A DNA stretch of 33,586 nt from Sperchopsis tessellata. Lineage: Eukaryota; Arthropoda; Insecta; Coleoptera; Hydrophilidae. Both the position numbers and the translations under genes were made by a program. The notes under the pieces were generated by a model, which saw only the letters and a program-made list of their open reading frames with translations, did no database searches and was not told where the DNA came from. The DNA is taken from positions 1-33,586 of the forward strand of contig JAWQRN010000226.1 of the NCBI GenBank assembly GCA_033557685.1. Reading direction: 5' to 3'. Shown here one piece after another: positions 1 through 9,397 of the stretch; the stretch's first letter is position 1, and each line of letters opens with the position of its first letter.

Positions 1-279
1 TTCTTGCTGATGATCGCTAATGAGCGTGAAATGCATACAAGTGTTTCTGAAAAAATTTCTTGGAAATGTGTCATATAATAAGACCTCTTTGAATTTCAAA
101 CACGACACCGAAGGCTTGTCGGTGGTTTTTCTGCTTTGCTTGAACCAGACCCTATTTAAAACTGAGGTTTTCCAGGTATATTTGATGCCCTCTGCAGTGT
201 CTTTTTTGCTCTTTTTCTCATGATTTTGGTGAATGATTTTCGATGCACTATACGTTTTTTCCCCTTCCTTTTTGGTCAT
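1..279 (-). CDS. Unassigned open frame, truncated by window start
   Basis: A minus-strand frame is open from position 312 to the window edge. The stop before it is at 313-315, and the first ATG is at 277-279. It therefore continues beyond the window and has no stop here. The predicted 93 residues are rich in Lys, Ser and Thr, starting MTKKEGEKTYSASK and containing VWFKQSRKTTDKPS and CLKFKEVLLYDTFP. I do not recognise the family. It lies downstream of, and on the same strand as, the Gypsy pol relic, so it could be a far-downstream piece of that element, but no integrase motif is visible. A chance open frame in A-rich DNA is also possible. The opposite-strand frame at 20-223 overlaps it and looks less protein-like. 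Confidence 0.25.
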   Translation of the reverse strand, partial: MTKKEGEKTYSASKIIHQNHEKKSKKDTAEGIKYTWKTSVLNRVWFKQSRKTTDKPSVSCLKFKEVLLYDTFPRNFFRNTCMHFTLISDHQQE

Positions 280-595
280 AATAATAATGTTTTTCTTCCT
301 GCTTTGGGCGTATTACATTATTGTTTCATTCATCTTACTTCATTCAGTTCCCTATGAACAATTGTAACAAACATTATACATGTGGATATATCTGTGTTCC
401 CCGCATTTTTTGATAATAATTTGCCTTTTGTTCTTCTCTCAGAGTTTTCTTTGATAACGGCTTGTAACCTGATTTCGATTGAGCCGTTTTTGTTCTTCGG
501 GTTGTGCTTGCTTACATTTTTCTAATTGATGTGTATTATATTGTTTTTCTATTTACAATTAGCTTTTCTGACCTTCTTCCTACCTGTTTTGCAGA

Positions 596-1870
596 CAAGA
601 TATTCCATTCTAGTATTTATAGAAGTACTCAATAGCAATGACAACGGCCAGAAGTTCCCGTGTGTTGATACAGTAGTTTTTTTTTTTCAGGTATTGAAGG
701 GGTCTTGCTGACCATCATGTATTTGTGAGAGTACGGCCCCAATACCGATGTTGTTAGTTTCAGTATCCAAAATGAACTATCCTTCCATTCTAGGATAACG
801 AAAGAATGGAACCTTCTTTCTGCAGTTTATACAAAGGCTTGGCTATATTCGCAATCCCTGGGACAAATCTTCAATAATATATACCTAGTCCCATGAAACT
901 TTGTATATCATCTTTATTCTTCGGGGTTGGCCATTTCTCCGCTGATCTGTCGCAACACCTTCACTTGACACCACATGTCAGAGATATTTTGCTTTCATCT
1001 TGCATAAGTGGCACTTCCTCGGGCTGAGTTTCAAGTGGGCATTTCTCAGTCTTTTAAAAACCTCTTCCAAATTCTTCAGATGCCTGTCAAATGTCGTACC
1101 AATTATGATGACATCGTCAACGTATACCATACAAGTATTCCAAACTAAACCTTTGAGAACCAGATCTATAAGTCTTTGAATAGTTGTTGGTACATTGCAA
1201 AGACGGCATGACGGTGAACTTCCCTAATCTTGTAGTAAAAGCCGGCTTTTCTCGGGCGTTAGAGTCTGGTTCTACTTGCCAATAACCGCTCTTCAAGTTC
1301 AATGTGGAGAACTATTGTGACCCTGCCAAGGTGTCCAAGGTGTCGTCTGTTCTTGGTAAAGGGCAACAATCCTTCTTCGTTACATCGTTCCGTCTCCTAT
1401 AGTCTACCACAACAACAGGTAGGGCGCATCATCTTCATCAGTCTTCAGCTTCTTTCCGTTTAGCTAGGGGCAAACCACTAGTATCGATCTTGTGTTGTGC
1501 CAATATTGGTACGACCGTAGTCTTCCTGTCGGGCAATCGAGTGGTTCTAGAGTTTCCAATATTTTTCTTTTATTATGATTTACAGGAAACTCATTGGTGT
1601 TCAAGATACAAACTGGAATCACGTCTTAGCATCTGGTTGTTCCTACAAGAAATCCCTTCTTGATTGAATTATCCATACAAAATTCGGTAAGGCCCAGCCG
1701 GCAATCGTCTATTTTGTTTTCAGCCTTAGCTTGTATTACTTGCTCAGTCCTAGCAGGGGTCGTGACATAAGGCTTTGTAACCGTTTTCAGTTTCTCTCGG
1801 TTTACCATATCTGATCTGACTATTGAAATATTGGCTCCTGTGTCTATTGTTAATTGGCAAGATACTATTC
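596..1870 (-). pseudogene. pol: Gypsy pol relic: protease, reverse transcriptase, RNase H
   Basis: In an active element pol supplies the enzymes that mature the particle and copy its RNA. Here the minus strand shows, in order: the retropepsin active-site motif DTGA at 1833-1844 in the context CQLTIDTGANISIVRSDM; the RT fingers (DYRRRNDVTKKDC, about 1375-1415); motif A as STLNLKSGYWQVE near 1290-1320; the catalytic box YVDDVIIIG, with YVDD at 1113-1124; RT thumb pieces (SFMGLGIYY, FVPGIANIAKPLYKL); and RNase H parts IGIGAVLSQIHDG and INTRELLAVVIAIEYF near 620-760. The motif A Asp is Asn (LDLKSGY type to LNLKSGY), which would by itself disable polymerisation. Several frameshifts and stops are present, and no integrase follows. 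The 1117-1302 open frame is the best-preserved piece. Confidence 0.85.
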
Positions 1871-1949
1871 TGGGGCCTTCCTTCGTGCCCTTACTACTGG
1901 CGGTTTTTAGTTTCCGTATACTTGGTTTTCGCTAGCGTTTCCAGAGGAC

Positions 1950-2995
1950 TCAACTACCACTCAACATTTTTTTCGAATCTGCCCCTGTTTCATACACCTG
2001 TAGCATTTCATGTTTTTTAAATTCTTGTGGATATTTACTTCATACAATTCAGTTTCCTGATCTGGTGCTGCTTCCATTGTTACTTTTCGTATGTACTTCC
2101 CTTTGTATCTTATCTACAGATTCAAATTTGAGAGCTAAACCCACTTTTTATAGATTTCATTGCGGACTATTCTGTACTGCTAGTAATATTTCTGGGCTTG
2201 TAAGACTGTTAACAAACATATTCACTGCGATTACCGATATGCCCTACTTTTGTAAATCTCCGTAGCTGACTCTGGTTAGTCTATTGATGTCGTCTGAAAA
2301 ATCTTTTAAGGTTTCCCCGCTCTTTCGTTACCAAACCATTAGTTGCCCAACTATTATGTACATGGGTTTCAAGTGATAATCCTCAATCCTTGATTCCAGG
2401 GCTTGTACCAGAGATGTAGAATTGTGGTGCAGAACGTATACTGCCTGGCCTTGTAACGTGATTGGTTTCTTTGCGAGCTTTTCGATTCTTCTTTCCAGGC
2501 TTTATATTGTTCCCTGATGGCTTATATTTTCTTTTCCACCTTTTCATTTACTGCTGAAACTTTTAAGACCAACTTTTCATTTGTATGCTCCATCATATTC
2601 GAACTTTCTACCAGCCTCTGTCCAATTATTATTTCCATTATTCTAGAAATTTCTTCAAGCGTCTGGTCTATTTTTGTTTCAAATGCCCTAAAATTCTATT
2701 CAGGTCTTCTGGAATTCTTTTCTAGATTACTTTCTAAACTTCTAGCATTTTCTTCAAGTTCCTGTTATATTTCAATTTAAAATGCTCTAGAATCCTCTTA
2801 AGCTCTTCTGCATTTCTCCCCTAATTTATTTTCTAAACTTAAAATTTTCTACTAGTTACAGCTATTTTGTTTTTGCTTTTTGTATACATTTCTTATCATT
2901 TCTGTTGTATTTTTGTTGCTATAGAATTATCTTCTAGTTTACTTTCTAAACTTCTAGAACTTTCTTCGCTCCTCTAGAATCTTCTTGAACATTAA
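1950..2995 (-). pseudogene. gag: Gypsy gag relic (coiled coil, capsid fragment, CCHC knuckle)
   Basis: This is the broken structural gene of the Gypsy remnant; in live elements Gag forms the particle that packages the RNA. Near 2500-2970 the minus strand encodes a charged, heptad-like region with a repeated motif of the type SRSLESKLEDNS and ARSLESNLEKNS, followed by LEEISRIMEIIIGQRLVESS. Between about 2150 and 2300 is a capsid-like stretch, VNMFVNSLTSPEILLAVQNS, matching the family's C-terminal capsid pattern. At 1964-2005 lies a zinc knuckle CYRCMKQGQIRKKC, where the usual His of CX2CX4HX4C is Gln. Many stops and frame changes separate these islands. No intact start is assigned. The gene is clearly non-functional. 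Confidence 0.7.
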
Positions 2996-3150
2996 CAGAA
3001 TTAGGTACATGTTCATTGGTTCCTCTGCTTTATCATCTGTGTTTCTTAGTTGACCTAGTTTTTATTTATTACATATTTTTTTATACTATTTAATGCAGTG
3101 TGTTAATTGCACTTTGTGTACTTTTATTTTATTTATTATCTGTTTTAAAA

Positions 3151-3167
3151 CCGCACACCTGACAACA
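3151..3167 (-). other. Candidate tRNA primer-binding site
   Basis: Directly after the ACA end of the proposed LTR the minus strand reads GTGTTGTCAGGTGTGCGG. The form TGxTGTCAGxxGTG resembles the tRNA-derived primer sites of many insect LTR elements, which are usually TGG-initiated. One base differs from a TGG start (TGT), in keeping with decay. This is inferred from position and resemblance; the tRNA was not identified. Confidence 0.3.
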
Positions 3168-3168
3168 C

Positions 3169-3468
3169 TGTAATGTTCACAAATAACGATTCAACTAATT
3201 TAAAATGTATTCATTTTTAAATTCGTAGTTTACTTACATAGTAATAAATTATACAACTGTATACCTAGCTGGTATATTAATTGTCCCAATACTTCGCGTT
3301 TCTCTATAACGTGCTGCAGTCGGCTGTTTATATAGACGGCCGGTATCCGTTCGTAGCTACTTTAGGTTTTGGCTTCTAGAACGTACTGGAGTCATTTGGC
3401 GATTTTCATTGGCGTAGAGGTCCCGTAGTAGTTTCGTAGCAATAGATAATGTTTCGTTACTTTTGACA
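3169..3468 (-). repeat. Candidate 5' LTR of the Gypsy remnant
   Basis: On the minus strand this 300-bp segment begins TGTCAAAAG and ends GAACATTACA, which is the canonical TGT...ACA form. It contains a TATA-like TCTATATAAAC at about 3325-3336, inside a locally GC-richer stretch resembling a U3/R core promoter. It sits at the correct place, immediately upstream of the gag relic. The second LTR is not in view, so the limits rest on the termini and position only. Confidence 0.4.
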
Positions 3469-4721
3469 GATACTGTATATACTCTATTATCTTTATATTA
3501 TTCAGTTTAGGACAGAATTCAGTGATAGTTTCATCTCTGAGTTACTTTGACTTCATCGTTTGTCTTCAACTCTGAGTTATTTGTACGCATTAACCAGTTC
3601 TTATAGACTGTGTTAAATAATAAGAACTCCTTACTTCAAAGACTTACCTATGTTCCATACTGTAAGTATTGATAGTATTACTCTTTCGCTCTCATCTTTC
3701 TAGTTAACTCACTTTCCACCAATTTAACGTAAAATGGTTTTATTCGGATATATTTAAATAGCACATAACATTTGCCTCTGTAATTTCCATTCGATTCATT
3801 TTGAAACGTTACTGCATTGCTCTAAGTCTTTTATAAAAATTACAGAGCGTATCTGACGACGTTTCCGATTGATTTATAGCTCCACTTCTCCTTTCATCTC
3901 TGTTTTATCGATAATAAAAACACGAGTAATAGCAATTAAGAATTAAATTTCAAAAAGCTTACATTTACTAAAATGAATAAGCTCCAGATCAGGACAGCTC
4001 ATGTAGATAACCAAATTATATGCTTTAAAGCTACATAGCCTGTCACTGAAAGCTAAACAGAAATACTAAGTCGAAATAATTGAATATACTACCTTGCAAA
4101 AATTTAGTCAGACAATTAAATTACTACATTGGTTCCTCCACACATATCAAAGTTGTATCGTTTTAAGCAACGTACAGTAAGGTTAATTAAAGGAAACTTG
4201 GAAGATATGCTTTAATTTAATATAAACGTACAATATAATTATCTATTATATGAGAAAGCGGAAATGTATTTTGTAAGGATAATGTATGTTGTTAAACTTT
4301 GTAAAATATTTAAGGCCTTTTGCATCACAACTTGGATTCGATTAAATATAATGTTCTTTTTTCTACAAATTTCTACATGAATTAAGTACAGTTATCATTT
4401 CCGAATGGTTCATAGTTTGAGTGGTAATTTAGAACTATATCTAATTTTGGATAATAATTATTACTACTTTATTTCATAGTTAGACACATTTGTACGTTTA
4501 ACAATAAACCATTGCCATACTTAGCATACCACATTTTGACGAATATATTTAAACTAGGTAGCATATAGGTTTCAAAGAAAACTACAGTAAAAATATGTAC
4601 ATATATTATGTAGTTAGGTACCTAGAAATCACGAGTGAGCATTCATCTATTTTCAAAAACTCAATAACACTAAAACAAGAGAAAGAAACCGCTATAACTC
4701 CCCAGATCCCCTTTATTTTAA

Positions 4722-4749
4722 GAATGAATTCACTGCACTGAATTCATTC
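4722..4749. repeat. 28-bp near-perfect palindrome
   Basis: Two 11-bp arms (GAATGAATTCA and TGAATTCATTC) are perfect reverse complements around a 6-base centre CTGCAC that is itself almost palindromic. The whole can form a cruciform or hairpin. It has no T-run after it on either strand and no obvious coding context. Confidence 0.8.
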
Positions 4750-4811
4750 GTTGAAATAACATCACCCACCTTGAAAATGCCCCTTGTCATAGTGGACCAA
4801 ATGTCAGAACC

Positions 4812-4842
4812 TCCTCACGGTTTCCTCACGGTATCCTCACGG
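4812..4842. repeat. 11-bp tandem repeat, 2.8 copies
   Basis: Units TCCTCACGGTT, TCCTCACGGTA and a partial TCCTCACGG follow one another without a gap. The repeat begins 62 bp to the right of the 28-bp palindrome. Its function is unknown and it may be simple slippage. Confidence 0.9.
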
Positions 4843-7799
4843 AAATAACATTCATATTCATCTTACTTGTGTTTACATGAAAAAATATTTTGAGAAATAA
4901 TTGATGCGTATAACTAACTGTTTTATTTTTTCAGGTGAGTTTACCCTTTCTCTCGTAAGTATAGTATACTTGATTGGCTTTGTATACATTTTTTTCTTGA
5001 TTCTTGAAATATATAGGGGTGATCAGTGTTTCGTTTTCATAAATTACCGGTTGGTGAACCAAAATCTGAATTGTGCACAGTACCTCCACCATATGTGCAC
5101 AACCATTATTTTGGTATTCATTTTTAGGCATTTATTATTTCGTTATTGTGCAAAAAAGGTATGAGCGAAGCTATTCATTTAATACACAGTATATTTTTTA
5201 AAAAGTGTGCACCATGAAACTTATTTTAAATGCATTTAATGACATGTCAGAGCTTTCTTCCATATTTTTTACAGGTATTACTGGTTATTATTGCTCCATG
5301 TTTTATATTACCACAAGAAATAAATGTATTCTTTAACATAAAAAGATATCATATCTACAGAACATTAATTAATCTCAAATATTTTTCAAAAATTTTACGA
5401 TATTTATTTAAACATACTTTCCTATACATTTCTCAAGTTATCTAAAAATACTTCTTCCAAATACAATAAACTTTCTAAAAACAATGGTGCATTTTAATTT
5501 AAAGAAAAGTCTACGAATTTTTGTCATTGAACATAGTGCAGCATATTAAATTAAATTTTTTAATTGACTGTCACTGAGTTTTCTTTTCAAATAGACCGAT
5601 ATTTTGTTTTCAATGGTCCCCTTTAAAATTTTTTGATATATGTGATTTTTATTCTTAAAAATACCCTCAACAGGAGATAATTGCAATATAATCACGAAGT
5701 TTATATATTCTAGAATTCTAAAAGCCCTGTACTTCTTTCTGACAACGTTTTTATAAATTTGTTTTTTATAATTTTTCAAATAAATTTCTCTTATTGTTTA
5801 CATAAAATGTAATTGTAAGATGATCAGTTGAAATATATTGTGGTTTCTAAAATATGCACTCAAAAGTCGGAGATTCAAACTAACATTAGCAATATATTAT
5901 ATATCATTTAACATGGAGAATATGTATTTGTAAAGTCTTTTACTATAGTTTCATTTTGGACATACTCGTGCAGCAAGTTCTTCAAGTGTAGAAAACTAAG
6001 CACGTCTTACCTACTTTTGTTGTCAATATTAAGCTTATAGAGGCAGTTTTAATCCATTTTTACTATTACCATTTACCTTAAGTCACTTTTTTTTTAAAAT
6101 GTAGATCCATATTATAAACATTATTAGAGTTCCAGCCCTTTCCATAAGGTTTTGTTTCAACAAATTATAGAATTAAGAAAAATATGTAATATTCTAATAA
6201 TCGATAAAATATTTTAAGAACTAAATAATTCAAGTGCTGTTAACATATTCAATCATTCTATTAAAGTTTTTTAGTGTATTTCATTTTAGTGCCGTTGATA
6301 TGATCTACATCTTTATCGACAACCAAGTCATCAATAAAGTGAAATATAGTATAGAGCGCCAATTAAAAAAACTATTACTTTAACAGCTATATTCATCATT
6401 CCCTGTTGAATAGTTAACAGGCTGTTACAGGCTAAGAAAACACCAAATTATACACTGTTTTCACCTACCACAGTTTAAGTAAGGTTAACAGTACTAATAA
6501 TATCAATGATCTTAACTATTCTTTTTTCTCATTCCATTCAATAAACTTATCATATTAATATAGGAACATCAGTGTCATATACATTCAATGATTAGTACAT
6601 AATATAAAATTCTGATCCATAAGTAGTCCTCAACATTTACACCAATAACTGTCACTGTTTTTTTGATATTGCCGTTTTTAATAGCTTGTTAACTATTTAA
6701 TATAGAATGTAGTCGTAAAAGTAATACCTAGTTTAACTTTCCTATTTTATGCATATATTTTAATAGATATTTGAAGGGATGAATTAATTTAAAATAAGTG
6801 AGAAAACAGACGTTGGTTGACAAATATTACAAATTCTGTAACAATAACAAATTCATAATAACATCACAATTCACAAATCAACTTGGCAATAGATTCCAAC
6901 CATTACACATCATACCATACACCACAGCTAGTTGCTTTCATTCCCCTTTTTACAGACTTTTATATTTCTCTCTGCTATAATACCTTAGGATTATCATCCA
7001 GATGGTGCTGTACAATTAAAATTATCTATATTATTTATCAAACCTTTTCCTGAAATCATAAACCTGATTCAAAAATCTCTTCATATTACATTTGTTCCAT
7101 TAGCGTCGCAAAATATCTAGGACTATAACCATACTTTGAGTTATAAATCTTTTCAACTAATTATTCATGTTTCGTTCGCTTCCTTTATATCCCATCGCTC
7201 ATCCTAATGTTGATACAGTAATAACCAACATTATCCCATCCTTAGGTGCTATCTTTACGTTGCCCAGAGCATATATGAATGTACTTTTTCTTAATTGAAA
7301 CTTATGGACGGATAACATCCTCTCTTTTCACTAATCATATTATACTAATCATACCTAATTGCAATTCAACAGGTTAATTCCCTCAAATTATTTCTTGTAT
7401 CTGCTAATAATACACATATAGGATCACATAGAATTATGTAGGGTTGCTTGCATCAAGTGCAATAGCCTTCTAAATAATCATTAAATCGTGCATCTTGTAG
7501 TATTATAACCTTGTCTATAAATTGTTAAACGTACAGATCACAGAGGGTGTCCTTGTGCTACCTTAATTGTACATTTTCACGAATTTAAGCTTCAAATATA
7601 TATCCAAATGAATGAATATAGTAGAATTCACCTCTGGTTGTTTTGTCTGGAACCACTAAGTTTGATTTACATTCCCGTTCGATGCCCCTTCATAACTTTC
7701 TCGCTTCAACTGGTGCGCACCAAATGATGCATGCAAACTGCGAACATTTAACATCCAAACGTTGTCGCTTACGGATATGTACATAAGTGAGGTTCATGT

Positions 7800-8045
7800 G
7801 AGACAGATGTGATGTGTACTAGGTATAGTTTCGGGGGTGGGCGTTGAGATCTGTAGTTAAAGCGACCGGCGGTGGTGCAAAGCGCTCGCGTTGGGTGTGA
7901 CCTAGTTGTCTCGTCCTCACGGGCTGCAGCAGTCGCATTCCAATTCCGCGTCAACCGGATTCGAACACACGCGGTCTCTACACACATATACTCAGTCTCT
8001 TTCTGGCGCTTGCTTGTGTACATTTGCCATTAACGCACGTTGTGG
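7800..8045. promoter_or_regulatory. CpG-rich patch, possible promoter or first exon
   Basis: Around twenty CpG dinucleotides fall within about 225 bp, while flanking DNA is AT-rich and nearly CpG-free. A TCAGT initiator-like pentamer is at 7992-7996 on the plus strand. The minus-strand frame at 7769-8023 spans the patch, but its translation (Arg/Thr-rich) resembles no family I know. This could be a TATA-less insect promoter with a non-coding first exon, or the remains of a GC-richer transposon. A tRNA gene was considered and rejected. No splice donor or downstream exon was established. Confidence 0.3.
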
Positions 8046-9218
8046 TTACAAATACAAAAATGTGGAGACACTGGCTAATGCTTAATTGTGAATTATAGTG
8101 ATGTAAAATTGTTAGTGTTGTTTTATTCTTCTGCTGTGTTGTGGCAACTTTGTGTTCCTAGTTTATAGTAGTACCTTTGAACATTTGGTCGATTTTTTCA
8201 TTGTATTGATTTTATCGACATTCCTTCTTTGGGAATTGCATTATTTATCAAGAAAGGTACAGTTACATAACTTGTTCTCTTTATTAAATTTTCATTTTGT
8301 TTTTCATGTATTTCAATTACATTATAACATGTTAATAAACATTGCAAATAATTTATAAACAAACCAATGTATTTTTTGAATGTAGTACACAAATACAGGG
8401 TTATCTAGTATTATAGTTAAAGTTTACATCTAAGAGCGAAAATTCATTAGTGCCACATGGATATAAAATATTTTAAATCCGAGGAGCGTACTACTGGCCA
8501 ATATTTTGTATACCTACAGTCAATGGTTATTTTAGTTTTTTTTTTTTTAATAATTCTATATCGACATAGACTCATAAAACTAATTTTTCATTTCATTATT
8601 GTGGTTATGTTTATAATTTGGAAATCATTCGTTTAAATTGTGTTATGTGCAAAAAGTACGTACCTAACAAATCTGCTAGAGGTTTTGGCAATGTTGATAC
8701 TTAAAAACATGTTAATGTGGTTTGTGGAATTTTTCAGGTCATAATGTTCATAGTTACATATTCAATTCTAGATGAATACTTATTGTATTTATGATCTACT
8801 CAAAGTTTGTATTCCAACAATTCTAGACTCTATTCTTAAAATATTCAATTATGTGATTCAATTTCGTTTAATTTTACACCAAGCTAACGTGGTGTTTCAT
8901 TTTATTTCAACTTACATTAGGGGATATTTCCCTGACATAGTATGAGTATTTGATATTGAGCTTGAATTTAGAATTACTTGCGTAAATATATTATGATTTA
9001 GCAAATTCATTCAGTAAATTGATTTATTTTTAACTTCTGCATAATTACTAGTACGATTCTCTATTATAATAATATAGTATTGAAGAAATTTTGTGAATTA
9101 ACAAGGCTGCGTTATGCGATACATTTTGTAACGACATACACATGGGCATCATTACTCTCTTTCTACTAGCTACGGTGCATAGTCTTTTTTGACAATGTCT
9201 TTAAACGTAATATAGTAC
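8046..9218. other. AT-rich intergenic DNA, nothing recognised
   Basis: The open frames at 8152-8358 (plus) and 8198-8392 (minus) overlap each other and are hydrophobic, low-complexity translations of AT-rich DNA. No domain, RNA gene or obvious repeat is visible. Confidence 0.6.
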
Positions 9219-9222
9219 TTTT

Positions 9223-9300
9223 AGAGCTACTTGGCAGTCAACACCTAGCTCTTTCAAAAGCTACATGACAGTTTTTGCCTAGTATTTTTAAGAGCTACCT
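9223..9300. repeat. 34-bp degenerate tandem repeat at LINE 3' end
   Basis: The octamer AGAGCTAC or AAAGCTAC recurs at 9223, 9257 and 9291, an exact 34-bp spacing. Each unit continues with a TGGCAGT or TGACAGT block and then CCTAG. The array adjoins the 3' end of the minus-strand RTE relic. Short tandem repeats at the 3' terminus are known for RTE-clade LINEs, so it is probably part of that element. Confidence 0.75.
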
Positions 9301-9397
9301 GTATTGATAATATCCTCTGCAACGGTGGATCAAACGCCGGCAAACAGATTAGCCAACAGACATTTATCTTCCGGAAATCCTAAATTTAATATCTCCA

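Larger units (their letters stand above)
596..3468 (-). mobile_element. Ty3/Gypsy-type LTR retrotransposon remnant
   Basis: Reading the minus strand from 3468 leftward gives the order expected for a Ty3/Gypsy element: candidate 5' LTR, primer-binding site, gag with coiled coil, capsid fragment and zinc knuckle, aspartic protease, reverse transcriptase, RNase H. The order of domains is direct evidence; the LTR limits are inferred. Stops and frameshifts interrupt all coding parts. Nothing resembling an integrase, a 3' polypurine tract or a second LTR is visible between 596 and the window start, so the copy is truncated at its 3' side or broken by rearrangement. No envelope-like frame is seen. 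The family-level call is strong; the lineage within Ty3/Gypsy is not resolved. Confidence 0.85.
3470..7795. other. AT-rich intergenic DNA, no gene recognised
   Basis: The open frames here (for example 4901-5164 plus, 5230-5445 plus, 5546-5779 minus) are short, low in complexity and dominated by Ile, Leu, Phe, Tyr, Lys or Asn, as expected by chance in AT-rich DNA. Apart from the palindrome and the 11-bp repeat listed separately, I see no structure that I can name. Confidence 0.6.

Noticed and set aside
4901..5164. 87-residue plus-strand frame with hydrophobic segments after a TTTTTCAG
   Set aside because: It resembles no protein, overlaps an opposite-strand frame, and its composition is as expected by chance; the splice-like context alone is not enough.
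7930..7975. B-box-like GTTCGAATC on the minus strand, suggesting a tRNA or tRNA-derived SINE
   Set aside because: The flanking bases do not form a T-arm stem, no acceptor or anticodon arm could be built, and the only A-box-like sequence is weak.
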